The notes: a model not told the origin generated them from the sequence alone. DNA of 64,000 nucleotides from Marinimicrobium locisalis (GCF_039822625.1 NZ_JBDLLG010000003.1:124001-188000); one strand, 5' to 3'; shown: positions 1 to 8,797, numbered from the stretch's first letter. Made by a program: numbers and translations.

Positions 1-275
1 CACTGGAAATATACGAAATCACTACTAAGAGGCTATTTTTTTATATAATTTGCGCTATAACTCACTATGCATGACGAGTACTTTTGCGTCGTTGTAGCAG
101 CGCTATACTTTTGGGTTATAAAGCCATTCCCGTGGTTGCTGAGACAGTTAGGGAGGGTACAGGAAAGTTAGGGAAAGGGGGGAAATGGGAGACAACAAAA
201 GTTGAAAAACGTGCGCTTAGTCGCACTTTTCAGCGAACGTTCGCCCACTAAGCGTACACTTTTTAAACAAATTGA
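1..275. other. Window edge without a recognised gene
   Basis: No open reading frame with a credible start or composition is visible here. The stretch is more AT-rich than its surroundings up to about position 120. From 205 to 257 it holds nested inverted repeats. A short stem at 211-215/222-226 is flanked by A/T runs. A wider pair, GTGCGCTTAGT at 211-221, matches ACTAAGCG at 247-254. A 12-bp palindrome GCGAACGTTCGC lies at 233-244. These probably belong to transcription termination after the leftmost exopolysaccharide gene. Confidence 0.5.
201..226 (-). terminator. Probable terminator of the minus-strand exopolysaccharide operon
   Basis: Read on the minus strand, a 5-bp GC stem (GTGCG/CGCAC) with a 6-nt loop is followed by GTTTTTC. 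It lies about 50 bp beyond the stop codon of the outer-membrane barrel gene. The stem is short, so this is a moderate call. On the plus strand it is followed by only four T residues. Confidence 0.45.
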
Positions 276-1598
276 TCAAAATTTGTAACTTAGCCCCAAG
301 CCACCGGTATTCTCAGCGTACTCCCGGCGATTATCATCGGACTGGCGCTCATTTCGTGCCAGAAACAAGCTTACCGTCATGTCCTGAACAAAGTGGTATT
401 CGTACCGGGCACGTAACCGGTTCTGTACAAAGTCAGAACGCTCCGCCCCGGCCTCAAACTGGCGGTCGCGCCGTTGCCAGGAAAGGTCTAGCGAGGACTG
501 TTGGCTGACCGCGTAGCGGCCCGACAACCGGAAGCCGAGCTCGTCCTGGTCTTGGGCCTCAAGGCGATAGTCATCGCTCTGCCAGTAGGTGGTGAGCGTG
601 AGGTTACAGCGCGCGCACAATGTCTGGTTCATCCAACGCAGCTCCGCTCGGGTGCGCTCAAGCTGATCCAGCTCGCCGGAAGAAGAGTCACCGGGGGAAA
701 AGTCGCCCAAATCCCCCTGATTGCCGCTGCCACTGGAATTGTCGGTAATAAATTGACTGGCGCTAAAACCCCACCGACTAGCCGCGTCTCCCAGGTTCAC
801 ATCCACCAAATAACTCGGGCTGGACAGTCCTTCGCCCACTGCCGGGCGGCTTTTGTTATACCCCACCTGCACTCGATACTGAAGCCGACGCAGGTTGACC
901 CGGTACGACAAACTTGCCGCGCGGTATTCGTAATCCGCCTGGGGAGCAGCATCGAAGGAGACCTCCGTTTCCTGGCCGGTCAGTGTGAGGGAGTCCACCT
1001 CGGACACATCCCTTTGCCAGATCAGACTGGCCCCTTGGCGCTCAGAGTTGCGCTCTGGTCGAAAGCGATAGTCGACATCGGAAAACTGGCCTCTGGCCAT
1101 TAACAGGTCCGCCCCCGTTGGCTGCCAGCGAGCGCTGGGCAGGGCCGAAAGAATGGTTCGCTCATCATTATTGCGCAGTAAATCCACGTCATCCGGCGCG
1201 TTGAGAACGGTTCGCCGGCTGTGGGTAACCACCAAGTCAACGGGGTCCGTGGGCTGGCCCAGGGTCAACTCACTGTCGCCTCGAAGCAGACTTCGGTTTT
1301 CCTGGGAGCCTTCATTGAAACGACGCTCACTCGCCTCGTATCCCGCCTCGAAGGACACCCAGCGGTTCGCGTAGTTGCCTCCCAGATTCAACTCCACCTC
1401 ATCCTGGCGCTCGGAAAGAGGGTTGTCTTCGGATTTGTTGGCGTTGTCTGTGTGTTCAGTGTGGAGACCGACGCTCGCCCGCCAGTCCCCTTCCGCAAGG
1501 GCCACCTCGGGCAGCAGCACAGGGGCCAGAACCAGTAATACTGGGGCCGGCCATTTCGAGGCAAGACGCTTAATGTGAAAGCCGATTATTGCAGTCAT
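276..1598 (-). CDS. XrtA/PEP-CTERM-associated outer-membrane beta-barrel protein (TIGR03016-like)
   Basis: This 440-residue exported protein is the last gene of the minus-strand exopolysaccharide operon. The chosen ATG at 1598 is preceded by AAGGA with good spacing. It is followed by a basic/hydrophobic signal peptide, likely cleaved near residue 35 after ALA. The rest is rich in alternating polar/hydrophobic strands with many Tyr, Arg and Asp residues, and it ends in Tyr-Lys-Phe, the aromatic end typical of outer-membrane barrels. Position and layout match the uncharacterised barrel family found beside Wzz and kinase genes in XrtA-type exopolysaccharide loci. A role as an outer-membrane conduit or anchor for the polymer is inference. 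The open frame extends 77 codons upstream into the kinase-like gene, but that extension has no signal and is not credible. Confidence 0.8.
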   Translation of the reverse strand: MTAIIGFHIKRLASKWPAPVLLVLAPVLLPEVALAEGDWRASVGLHTEHTDNANKSEDNPLSERQDEVELNLGGNYANRWVSFEAGYEASERRFNEGSQENRSLLRGDSELTLGQPTDPVDLVVTHSRRTVLNAPDDVDLLRNNDERTILSALPSARWQPTGADLLMARGQFSDVDYRFRPERNSERQGASLIWQRDVSEVDSLTLTGQETEVSFDAAPQADYEYRAASLSYRVNLRRLQYRVQVGYNKSRPAVGEGLSSPSYLVDVNLGDAASRWGFSASQFITDNSSGSGNQGDLGDFSPGDSSSGELDQLERTRAELRWMNQTLCARCNLTLTTYWQSDDYRLEAQDQDELGFRLSGRYAVSQQSSLDLSWQRRDRQFEAGAERSDFVQNRLRARYEYHFVQDMTVSLFLARNERQSDDNRREYAENTGGLGLSYKF

Positions 1599-1656
1599 GG
1601 CGTCGTCCTTATCGGTGTGATACCTCTTTACAAATGAGGCCTTGGGAACAAAAAAG

Positions 1657-2442
1657 TCAGTGGTTAAAAATAAGGCCAGAGAACTTGTCTCGGCCCACCG
1701 ACTCGATGCCAGCGAGAATATCGGACTGAGTGCTTTTACCGAAAGGCACCACCAGCAGGGCATGATCACAGTACTGCGAGAGAATGCGCGCTTCGGTGGT
1801 GGCCTGTACCGAAGGGGCATCGAGCACAATGAAGCGGTCGGGATAGCGGGTTTTAATCTCGGAGATCAGCACTTCCATTCGCTTGGAGTTGAAGAATTCG
1901 GCGGCGGAGTCGCTGCCCGCCCCTGAGGGAATCACCCGTAGGCGCTCCACCCCGGAAGGGTAAATGATATGCTTCAAAGGAACAGTGTAATCTTGCAGGT
2001 ACTGGGTCAAGCCCGCCTCGATCGGCGTGACGGTGTACTGCTCAGCCGATGAGTTATAAGGGTTACAATCAACATACAACGCCGTCTTGTGGCGATCAAG
2101 CGCAAAAGTCGCCGCCAAGTTGAAAGCGGTGAAGGTGCCCCCACCGCCTTCCGCCAGGGAGGAAACCAGGGCTACCACATTGTCGGTTTTGCTTTTTTGG
2201 AGAATCCGGATGCGCACCTCCCGGAAGGCGTTGAGCAGCTCTCGCTCACGCATGCCGGTGAAGATCACTTTTTTCTCGTATAACTCTTCCTGAGTCCAAA
2301 TGACCGGCGTGGCCATCGCTTTAATTTGCTCGCGCTTACGGTGCTCGGAAACGGCACTCTTGATCAGCGGATCCTGTGGGCGCTCTTCTTTCACGGTTTC
2401 AAGCCTCTCGATAAATGTTCGAAGGTTGAGCTCCGACTTCAT
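1657..2442 (-). CDS. BY-kinase-like P-loop protein of the exopolysaccharide operon, degenerate Walker A
   Basis: This 261-residue cytoplasmic protein is related to the CpsD/CapB/EpsG tyrosine autokinases that work with Wzz proteins to control polymer length. The fold markers are present: a Walker B-like FIVLDAP near residue 205, a Walker A'-like ALYVDCNP near residue 125, and the Thr-Phe-Thr-Ala-Phe-Asn-Leu helix after the P-loop. The P-loop, near residue 97, reads EGGGGTFT where the family has GEGK(S/T). The invariant lysine is glycine, and the second acidic residue of A' is asparagine. There is no C-terminal tyrosine cluster; the protein ends SGLIFNH. It is probably catalytically inactive but may still act as an adaptor for the Wzz protein encoded just upstream (38-bp gap). 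Confidence 0.8.
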   Translation of the reverse strand: MKSELNLRTFIERLETVKEERPQDPLIKSAVSEHRKREQIKAMATPVIWTQEELYEKKVIFTGMRERELLNAFREVRIRILQKSKTDNVVALVSSLAEGGGGTFTAFNLAATFALDRHKTALYVDCNPYNSSAEQYTVTPIEAGLTQYLQDYTVPLKHIIYPSGVERLRVIPSGAGSDSAAEFFNSKRMEVLISEIKTRYPDRFIVLDAPSVQATTEARILSQYCDHALLVVPFGKSTQSDILAGIESVGRDKFSGLIFNH

Positions 2443-2480
2443 GTCTTTGGGGCGGGCGATTAACGTTCGTTCGCCCCCAA

Positions 2481-3995
2481 TCAGTTCTTTATGTCGTACC
2501 AGAAAATCGACAACGCCACGTAGGCGCCCATCGCCAGCAAACTTAACCCGACCAAAATGACCATATCTTTGCGCAAGAGTCGGGAAGTCAGCGGAGTGTG
2601 ATAATGAGGAATGACGCCAATAAGCTCCACCCCTTCCGGCAACTGTTGCTGCATAGCCCGAGCTGAACGAAAGTGCGGGTCGAGAAAGACATAGACGAAC
2701 AGCAGCCCCAATGGTGCCAAAAACCCCAGAAACGGGCCAGCGATGGCAAAGTGCACATACCGCAAGCCAGACGGCTCCAAGGGAAACGTCGGGGGGTCTT
2801 GAATACGGTAGTTAACGCCTTGGCCCTCAACATCCAGGGTCATGGACAGCCGCGCAGACTCCTTTCGCTGCAGCATTTCGTTATAAACGTTTCGAGTTAC
2901 TTCAAGGTCCCGGGTCAGCTCAGACAATTGTGCCTGATTGGCCGCCACTCTTTCGGCGCGCTCGTATTCCTGCTCTAGTAGCTTTTGCAGTGAATCCATG
3001 CGCCGCTTCTGGGCTTTCAGGTTGACCTCAGCCTCCGAGAGCTGTTTACGCAAATCTTCATAGAGGGGGTTTTCTGTGGTTTGGTCACCGCTATAGGACT
3101 CGCCCGAAAACTCGATCTGGGCGATTTCTTCGTCAACATCCTGTATTTGCTGGCGCAGCGACACAACGTCGGGGTAGCTATCTTGATAACGGCGCAACAT
3201 CCGATCCAGCTCCTGGCGCAACTCCCGGCGGCGCTCACGCAGGCGCTCTACCTCACCCTTTGCAACTTGATATTTACTTTCCTGCCCCAGTTGCTCGTTG
3301 AGGGAGGCTATTCTGGATTCGGACTCCTGAATTTCCAGCTTGAGCATTTCGATATCGTTTCTTAGCTTACTGATCCGGCTGCTCACCTGGGCTTCCGTCC
3401 CGTCTGTGTTTTGCGCGCGAAACTCTTTGAGCTTCTCCTCCGCCCGCTCCAGCTGGTTGCGGTAGGATTCAACCTGGGCATCAATAAAGTTAAAGGCGCC
3501 TACACTCTCTTCCCGCTTGCGTCGCGCAGTATCCTGAATAAACACATTGATGACGCTATTTAAAACGGTGAAGGCTTTATCAGGGCTGTTCGCGCTGTAC
3601 AGCACACGAAAGTTATTGGCCCCTTCGGTTTGTACCGTCACCCCATTGCGCAACCGTCGCACCGCCGCGGCCTTCTGGTCTTCGGGCGAGCGCGCATCGA
3701 TCATCCCGGCCTCTTCGGCTGCCTTTTCCAGTACCCGGCGGGTATATAGGGCCTCTTGCGCCTGTTTGGCTCGATCAACACCCGTTACGGAAGCCCTGCC
3801 CTTGAGCAACGGTTCAATAATGTTGGTCTCATCGGCGTATAGCACCGCATCGGTGGTGTAGGTATTGGGCCAGAAATACCCCACCACCAATGGGACAAAG
3901 GCAGCCGCGATAAAGATGAGCACGACCCACACCCGAAAACGGATAGCCTCAAACTTCAGAGATTTGAGCAGGTCGATAATAAACGATTTATCCAT
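2481..3995 (-). CDS. Exopolysaccharide chain-length determinant (Wzz/GumC family, XrtA-system type)
   Basis: This 504-residue inner-membrane protein sets polymer chain length as part of a Wzx/Wzy-type export complex. An N-terminal transmembrane segment lies near residues 22-41 and is followed by the Wzz domain. A long coiled coil rich in Glu, Arg and Gln spans roughly residues 155-385. After it comes the family's proline-rich motif (DPPTFPLEPSG) and a transmembrane segment near 415-440. A third hydrophobic segment is at the extreme C-terminus, as in the XrtA-associated chain-length family. No kinase domain is fused, so the separate kinase-like gene downstream is its natural partner. It follows the export lipoprotein gene by 14 bp. 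The SD is weak (AAGG about 12 nt upstream). Confidence 0.88.
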   Translation of the reverse strand: MDKSFIIDLLKSLKFEAIRFRVWVVLIFIAAAFVPLVVGYFWPNTYTTDAVLYADETNIIEPLLKGRASVTGVDRAKQAQEALYTRRVLEKAAEEAGMIDARSPEDQKAAAVRRLRNGVTVQTEGANNFRVLYSANSPDKAFTVLNSVINVFIQDTARRKREESVGAFNFIDAQVESYRNQLERAEEKLKEFRAQNTDGTEAQVSSRISKLRNDIEMLKLEIQESESRIASLNEQLGQESKYQVAKGEVERLRERRRELRQELDRMLRRYQDSYPDVVSLRQQIQDVDEEIAQIEFSGESYSGDQTTENPLYEDLRKQLSEAEVNLKAQKRRMDSLQKLLEQEYERAERVAANQAQLSELTRDLEVTRNVYNEMLQRKESARLSMTLDVEGQGVNYRIQDPPTFPLEPSGLRYVHFAIAGPFLGFLAPLGLLFVYVFLDPHFRSARAMQQQLPEGVELIGVIPHYHTPLTSRLLRKDMVILVGLSLLAMGAYVALSIFWYDIKN

Positions 3996-4009
3996 AAAGG
4001 GTTTTGGCC

Positions 4010-4630
4010 TTAAAACGCACGCTCAGGGACAGTCACAATATCCGAGGGTTGCAGAGAGTAGTTGGTCTCGACTTTGCCTTTATCAATCAGATCCCGCAAG
4101 TGGATCGGGTAAACTTTGACCTCTCCCTCTACCCGGCGATACAACTTAGCATTGTTGGCCGAGGCGAACTCATTGGGGCCACCGGCCATCAATACAAGGT
4201 CCAGCACCGTCATGCCGTCCCGGTATGGCAGCGATTGCGGGTTCTGAACCGCCCCCGTAATACGAACCCGGCGCTGATAGTCCGAGCTGGCGGGGTTTGT
4301 AACGATAACCGTCACCTGGGGGTTTCGAATATAGTCGGTCAACTCCGAAGTCAGTGCCGAGGCCAGTTCCTCCGTGGTCCGGCCGGCCGCCTCGATGTCT
4401 CCCACCAGAGGCAACGAAATCATACCATCGGGGCGCACCGGCACATCGCTGGAAAGCTCAGCGTTACGCCACACATTGATCCGCAGAGAGTCTCCAACGC
4501 CGATGTGGTACTCCGCCAGCGCCGGCTGGGTATCGGGCGGCTGGGTAACGGGAGGAGTGGAGCACGCGGACAGTAACACTGCCAGTAACGCCCAAAAGCC
4601 GAAGCTCGTCCGAAATATGTTCATTTTCAT
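4010..4630 (-). CDS. Polysaccharide export outer-membrane lipoprotein (Wza-like)
   Basis: This 206-residue lipoprotein has a clear lipobox, LLSAC, at residues 19-23. A polysaccharide export domain follows (YHIGVGDSLRINVW, then VRPDGMISLPLVGDI). A soluble ligand-binding beta-grasp domain comes next (RVRITGAVQNPQSLPYRDGMTVLDLVLMAGG is split around residues 125-155). It is expected to form the periplasmic/outer-membrane part of the export channel. It is shorter than Wza (about 380 residues), like the single-SLBB export proteins of XrtA loci. GGAG lies 10 nt before the ATG. It is co-oriented with the initiating glycosyltransferase 67 bp upstream and the Wzz gene downstream. Confidence 0.9.
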   Translation of the reverse strand: MKMNIFRTSFGFWALLAVLLSACSTPPVTQPPDTQPALAEYHIGVGDSLRINVWRNAELSSDVPVRPDGMISLPLVGDIEAAGRTTEELASALTSELTDYIRNPQVTVIVTNPASSDYQRRVRITGAVQNPQSLPYRDGMTVLDLVLMAGGPNEFASANNAKLYRRVEGEVKVYPIHLRDLIDKGKVETNYSLQPSDIVTVPERAF

Positions 4631-4697
4631 TGCGCCTAATCTCCTTCAGTCATTCATTCGCCGTTGGGTCTTGGGTCAGGCTACTGAAAACGCCCTG

Positions 4698-6116
4698 CTA
4701 GTGCACACCCTTGCCCAACAGCACAATTTCGACGGTTTGGATCATAATCAGCATATCCATCAGGAAGCTGTGATTCTTGGTATAGTACAAATCGTACTGC
4801 AACTTGTTGCGGGCGTCTTCAACCGAAGCGCCATAGGGATATTTCAACTGCGCCCAGCCCATCAGGCCAGGCTTGACCTTGTGGCGTGTGTGATAGAAAG
4901 GGATCTGGTCAGCCAGCTCCCTGACAAATTCGGGCCGCTCGGGACGCGGCCCGACGAAGCTCATATCCCCTTTGAGGACGTTATAGAGCTGAGGCAGCTC
5001 ATCCAACCGAGTGTTGCGGATAAATGCGCCCACCCGTGTAACTCGACTGTCGTTTTTCTGGGCCCATACGGCTTTGCCTCCTTTTTCCGCATCCTGGCGC
5101 ATGCTGCGAAACTTGTAAATGCGGAAGGTCTTGCCATTTAGACCGACCCGCTCCTGAAAGTAAAGGACCGGCCTCCCGCTTTCCAGCAGCACGGCCAGAG
5201 CCGTCAGGATCATAAAGGGCCAGAATATCAATACAAAAACAGACGCCAGACCAACGTCGAACAACCGCTTGGCGATGGAACGACGCTTGGAGTACTTAAA
5301 GCCGTCGGAGAACAACATCCAGCTCGGTTTCAGGATGCTGATGTCGATTTTCCCCAGCTCCCGCTCGTAAAACGCCAGGCCCTCACTGGTCGGGACCCCC
5401 GCCAACTTACAATCAATCAGCTCATTGAGCGGGAAGACCCCTCCGTCCCTTTGGCGGCGCTCATCTGGAGAGACAACAATCTCGGAAATTTGTTGCGCTT
5501 TGACAAACGCCACCCAATCAGTGGGAAAAGGCAACAACAGTGCCTTATCCACTTCCACGGTTTCGTTGCCGCTGGGGATGCAACCGACCACCTGCACCCC
5601 AATGACATCCCGCTCCGGCTCCAAGTTCTTAAGGAGCTTCTGAGCGAGCTGCCCGGCCCCAAATATCACCACCCGCCGCTTGAGCTCGGCGGTGTCCACC
5701 AGCTTTAGGAAGATAGCCCGGGCCATCAGCACCAGGGCGGTGGCGAAGAGCACCCCCCAGAAAATGACCCCCTGCGGCATCAGCACCCCAGCGAAGAGAA
5801 GGTTCAGTATAAACAAGGCCGAGCTGCCCAAAAGGAAAAAGCTAACCAGTGTGCGCAACACCATGCTGGAGTATCCTTCGCGCACCAGAGCGATATAGGC
5901 CCCCATTGAGAGGGTGCAGCAACTGAGCACCACCGCAAAGACCACACTGGGCCACCAGGCCTCGGGGGCACCGAGAAAGGGGGTCATAGGCTCCACGATG
6001 GATTGGTGCCAGCGCTCTGCGGCCCAGGCGGCGAGAATCAACAGGACAAGCTCGATGATTCCAAGGAATAAGTAGGGTAAATGAATATAATGTTTGTTAA
6101 GCCGTATATATGACAA
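4698..6116 (-). CDS. Undecaprenyl-phosphate glycosylphosphotransferase (EpsB-like, TIGR03013 type)
   Basis: This 472-residue membrane enzyme transfers the first sugar-1-phosphate onto undecaprenyl phosphate, which starts repeat-unit assembly. About four to five transmembrane segments occupy residues 10-135. A CoA-binding-like nucleotide domain follows (VVIFGAGQLAQKLL near 150). Another membrane segment lies near 285-310, and the C-terminal bacterial sugar-transferase domain carries KFRSM, RVGAFIRNTRLDELPQL and SFVGPRPERPEF. The start is TTG at 6116. No ATG occurs nearby in frame, and AAGGA stands 8 nt upstream of the TTG. It is the first gene of the minus-strand operon and diverges from the UDP-sugar dehydrogenase across a 237-bp gap. 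Confidence 0.88.
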   Translation of the reverse strand: MSYIRLNKHYIHLPYLFLGIIELVLLILAAWAAERWHQSIVEPMTPFLGAPEAWWPSVVFAVVLSCCTLSMGAYIALVREGYSSMVLRTLVSFFLLGSSALFILNLLFAGVLMPQGVIFWGVLFATALVLMARAIFLKLVDTAELKRRVVIFGAGQLAQKLLKNLEPERDVIGVQVVGCIPSGNETVEVDKALLLPFPTDWVAFVKAQQISEIVVSPDERRQRDGGVFPLNELIDCKLAGVPTSEGLAFYERELGKIDISILKPSWMLFSDGFKYSKRRSIAKRLFDVGLASVFVLIFWPFMILTALAVLLESGRPVLYFQERVGLNGKTFRIYKFRSMRQDAEKGGKAVWAQKNDSRVTRVGAFIRNTRLDELPQLYNVLKGDMSFVGPRPERPEFVRELADQIPFYHTRHKVKPGLMGWAQLKYPYGASVEDARNKLQYDLYYTKNHSFLMDMLIMIQTVEIVLLGKGVH

Positions 6117-6353
6117 AACCCGGATCCTTTTGAGGGTGCGGTTTGTTCAAAAGCCCCGCATTATAGCTTTTTTGCGGCGCACATCTCGACCACTGAGCCG
6201 TTCTTTTCGACCGCAAATGTGACAAGATTTTCGACACATTGGGACTGCTTCGGCCATCTTAGCCACCTGTCATCAAAATGTGGTAACTTACAAGCTTAAA
6301 TCGCGTAAACCCCGCGCCCAGGATTTACCGGGCACCCAAGGATAAACAGTGCT
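6117..6353. promoter_or_regulatory. Divergent promoter region between the two halves of the exopolysaccharide locus
   Basis: These 237 bp separate the divergent glycosyltransferase and dehydrogenase genes, so they must hold promoters for both operons. T-rich runs and several short inverted motifs are present. No single hexamer pair stands out enough to name a promoter. AAGGA sits before each start. Confidence 0.5.
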
Positions 6354-7628
6354 ATGTTCTCCAGCGACCCCTCTGTCTGCGTTATCGGTTTGGGTTATGT
6401 CGGCCTGCCCTTGGCGGCGGAGTTCGGCAAGCAGATTCAAACCATTGGCTTTGATATTAACCCCAAGCGGGTAAGCGAGCTTCGCGCCGGCCATGATCAT
6501 ACCCGGGAAGTGAGCACTGAAGAGCTCCAAACTTCCGAGAGGCTGCGCTTTTCCTCCGAAGAGAACGACATCCGCCAAATGGATGTTTATATCGTCACTG
6601 TCCCCACGCCCATTAACGATGGCAAACAACCCGACCTAACACCTTTGGAAAAAGCCTCGGAGATGCTCGGCCGAGTGATCGGGAAAAACAGTATTGTCGT
6701 GTTCGAGTCCACCGTCTACCCCGGCTGCACAGAAGAGGTGTGCGTTCCACTGATTGAACAGGGTTCGGGCCTGACGTTCAACCGGGACTTTTTTGCCGGC
6801 TACAGCCCGGAGCGGATTAACCCCGGCGACAAGGAACACCGAGTTCACAACATCGTCAAAGTCACGTCGGGATCCACGCCGGAGGCGGCGGACTACGTAG
6901 ACGCCCTGTACCGGCGGATCGTGACGGTCGGAACCCACAAGGCCAGCAGCATCAAGGTGGCCGAAGCGGCCAAGGTGATCGAGAACACCCAGCGGGACAT
7001 CAACATCGCCCTGGTCAACGAGTTGTCACTGATTTTCAGCCGTCTGGGCATTGATACCTTGGAAGTGTTGGAGGCGGCCGGCACCAAATGGAACTTCTTG
7101 CCCTTCCGCCCCGGCCTGGTGGGCGGGCACTGCATTAGCGTGGATCCCTATTACTTGACTCACAAGGCGCAACAGGTCGGTTACAACCCGGAAGTGATCC
7201 TATCCGGCCGGCGTATCAACGATGGGATGGGGCACTTTATCGCCGCCTCCGTTGTCAAGTTGATGACCAAACGTAAACTTCACTTGGTCGATGCCAATGT
7301 GCTGATTATGGGCCTGGCCTTTAAAGAGAACTGCCCGGACCTGCGCAACACCCGCGTGGTCGATATCATCAGCGAGTTTCAGGAGTACCATTCCAACGTC
7401 GATGTGTACGACCCCTGGGTGGACCCCGAGGAGGCGGAAGAGGAGTATGGCCTGAGCCTCGTCTCCGAACCCCAACCCGGTCACTACGACGCCATTTTAC
7501 TGTGTGTCGGCCACCGGGAGTTTAAGGAAATGGGCGTCGAAGCCATACGCACACTGGGGCGTGACCGGCACGTCCTCTACGATGTGAAACACATTCTGCC
7601 CAAAGACAAGGTCGATGCCCGCCTCTAA
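6354..7628 (+). CDS. UDP-N-acetylhexosamine 6-dehydrogenase (TviB/WbpO family)
   Basis: This 424-residue cytoplasmic enzyme oxidises C6 of a UDP-HexNAc twice with NAD+ to give the uronic acid. The N-terminal Rossmann fold starts VCVIGLGYVGLPLA. The family signature VESTVYPGCTEE is near residue 120. The catalytic cysteine is in GGHCISVDPYYL near residue 260. The C-terminal UDP-binding domain carries GLAFKENCPDLRNT. Length and motifs fit the Vi-antigen TviB group better than UDP-glucose dehydrogenases. It begins the plus-strand operon, 32 bp before the epimerase, and together they would supply an acidic amino-sugar nucleotide to the polymer. The exact substrate epimer is not decidable from sequence alone. 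Confidence 0.88.
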   Translation: MFSSDPSVCVIGLGYVGLPLAAEFGKQIQTIGFDINPKRVSELRAGHDHTREVSTEELQTSERLRFSSEENDIRQMDVYIVTVPTPINDGKQPDLTPLEKASEMLGRVIGKNSIVVFESTVYPGCTEEVCVPLIEQGSGLTFNRDFFAGYSPERINPGDKEHRVHNIVKVTSGSTPEAADYVDALYRRIVTVGTHKASSIKVAEAAKVIENTQRDINIALVNELSLIFSRLGIDTLEVLEAAGTKWNFLPFRPGLVGGHCISVDPYYLTHKAQQVGYNPEVILSGRRINDGMGHFIAASVVKLMTKRKLHLVDANVLIMGLAFKENCPDLRNTRVVDIISEFQEYHSNVDVYDPWVDPEEAEEEYGLSLVSEPQPGHYDAILLCVGHREFKEMGVEAIRTLGRDRHVLYDVKHILPKDKVDARL

Positions 7629-7660
7629 CGGCATGGCCCGAACGCAATACGGGAATACTC

Positions 7661-8668
7661 ATGAAAGTACTGGTCACCGGCACCGCCGGCTTTATTGGCA
7701 ACCACTTGGCGTTACGCCTGCTCGAGCGCGGCGATGAAGTCATAGGGATCGACAACCTCAATGACTACTACGACGTTCAGATCAAGAAAGACCGCCTTGC
7801 CCGCGCCACGGCCCATGCCGGTTTTATCGACATTCGGGCGGACCTGGAAGACAAGGCGGCCATCGACAAGGTGTTCAAGGAGCACAAGCCCGATCGCGTT
7901 GTGAACCTGGCGGCCCAGGCGGGAGTGCGCTACTCGCTGATCAACCCGCAGGCCTATATCGACAGCAACATCACCGGCTTTATCAATATCCTTGAGGCCT
8001 GCCGTCATTTCGGGTGTGAGCACTTGGTCTATGCCTCGAGCAGTTCCGTCTATGGCGCCAACACCGCCATGCCCTTTTCCGTCCACAACAACGTGGACCA
8101 TCCGGTCAGCCTGTATGCGGCAAGCAAGAAGTCCAACGAGCTAATGGCGCACACCTATAGCCATTTGTTCGGGCTGCCCACCACCGGCCTGCGCTTCTTT
8201 ACGGTATACGGCCCCTGGGGCCGGCCGGACATGGCCCTGTTTATCTTCACCCGCAAGATTCTCGCGGGCGAGCCGATCGATGTATTCAACTACGGGCACC
8301 ACCGCCGGGATTTCACCTACATTGACGACATTGTCGAGGGTGTCATTCACACCCTCGACCACGTCGCCCCAAGCAACCCGGACTGGAATAGCGATACGCC
8401 CGACCCGGCCACCTCCAAGGCCCCCTACCGGCTGTACAACATCGGCAGCAACAACCCCGTGGAGCTGATGCGCTACATCGAAGTGCTGGAAAACTGCCTG
8501 GGTAAAAAGGCGGAAAAAAATCTGCTGCCCCTGCAGCCGGGGGACGTGCCCGATACCTTCGCCGACGTGGACGCCCTTATTAAGGACGTGGATTACAAGC
8601 CCACCACGACGGTCGAGACCGGTATCGAGAATTTCGTGCGCTGGTATCGCGAATACTACAAAGTTTGA
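7661..8668 (+). CDS. NAD-dependent nucleotide-sugar 4-epimerase (UDP-glucuronate epimerase-like SDR)
   Basis: This 335-residue extended short-chain dehydrogenase has the NAD-binding motif VTGTAGFIGNHLA at residues 4-16. It has the substrate loop DNLNDYYDVQIKKDRL typical of UDP-glucuronate/UDP-galacturonate epimerases. The catalytic Ser region is SSSVYG, and the Tyr-x3-Lys is YAASKKSNE. It probably interconverts the Gal/Glc configuration of the uronic acid made by the neighbouring dehydrogenase (inference). An ATG with weak SD is 32 bp after that gene. It is separated from the deacetylase gene by a perfect REP-like palindrome that could lower downstream expression. Confidence 0.87.
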   Translation: MKVLVTGTAGFIGNHLALRLLERGDEVIGIDNLNDYYDVQIKKDRLARATAHAGFIDIRADLEDKAAIDKVFKEHKPDRVVNLAAQAGVRYSLINPQAYIDSNITGFINILEACRHFGCEHLVYASSSSVYGANTAMPFSVHNNVDHPVSLYAASKKSNELMAHTYSHLFGLPTTGLRFFTVYGPWGRPDMALFIFTRKILAGEPIDVFNYGHHRRDFTYIDDIVEGVIHTLDHVAPSNPDWNSDTPDPATSKAPYRLYNIGSNNPVELMRYIEVLENCLGKKAEKNLLPLQPGDVPDTFADVDALIKDVDYKPTTTVETGIENFVRWYREYYKV

Positions 8669-8677
8669 TGATTTAGC

Positions 8678-8762
8678 AATGGCGGATGCGCCTGCGGCTT
8701 ATCCGCCCTACGCGCACCGACAGTTTTTGTAGGGCGGATAAGCCGCAGGCGCATCCGCCATT
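8678..8762. repeat. REP-like palindromic element with perfect 34-bp arms
   Basis: Arms at 8678-8711 and 8729-8762 are exact reverse complements around a 17-nt loop. The core (GGCGGATGCG, then CTTATCCGCC, then CTACG) has the general form of gammaproteobacterial REP sequences. Those are dispersed, intergenic and mobilised by RAYT-type transposases elsewhere in genomes. It fills most of the gap between two exopolysaccharide genes. In RNA it would fold into a very stable hairpin able to block 3' exonucleases or attenuate read-through. Confidence 0.85.
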
Positions 8763-8797
8763 ATTGCCCACGTTCACCGTTTTCCTAAAGGTGCTCA

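Noticed and set aside
8678..8762. Terminal inverted repeats of a miniature transposon
   Set aside because: The arms are separated by only 17 nt, no target-site duplication is visible, and the core has REP form. A MITE is less likely than a REP element.
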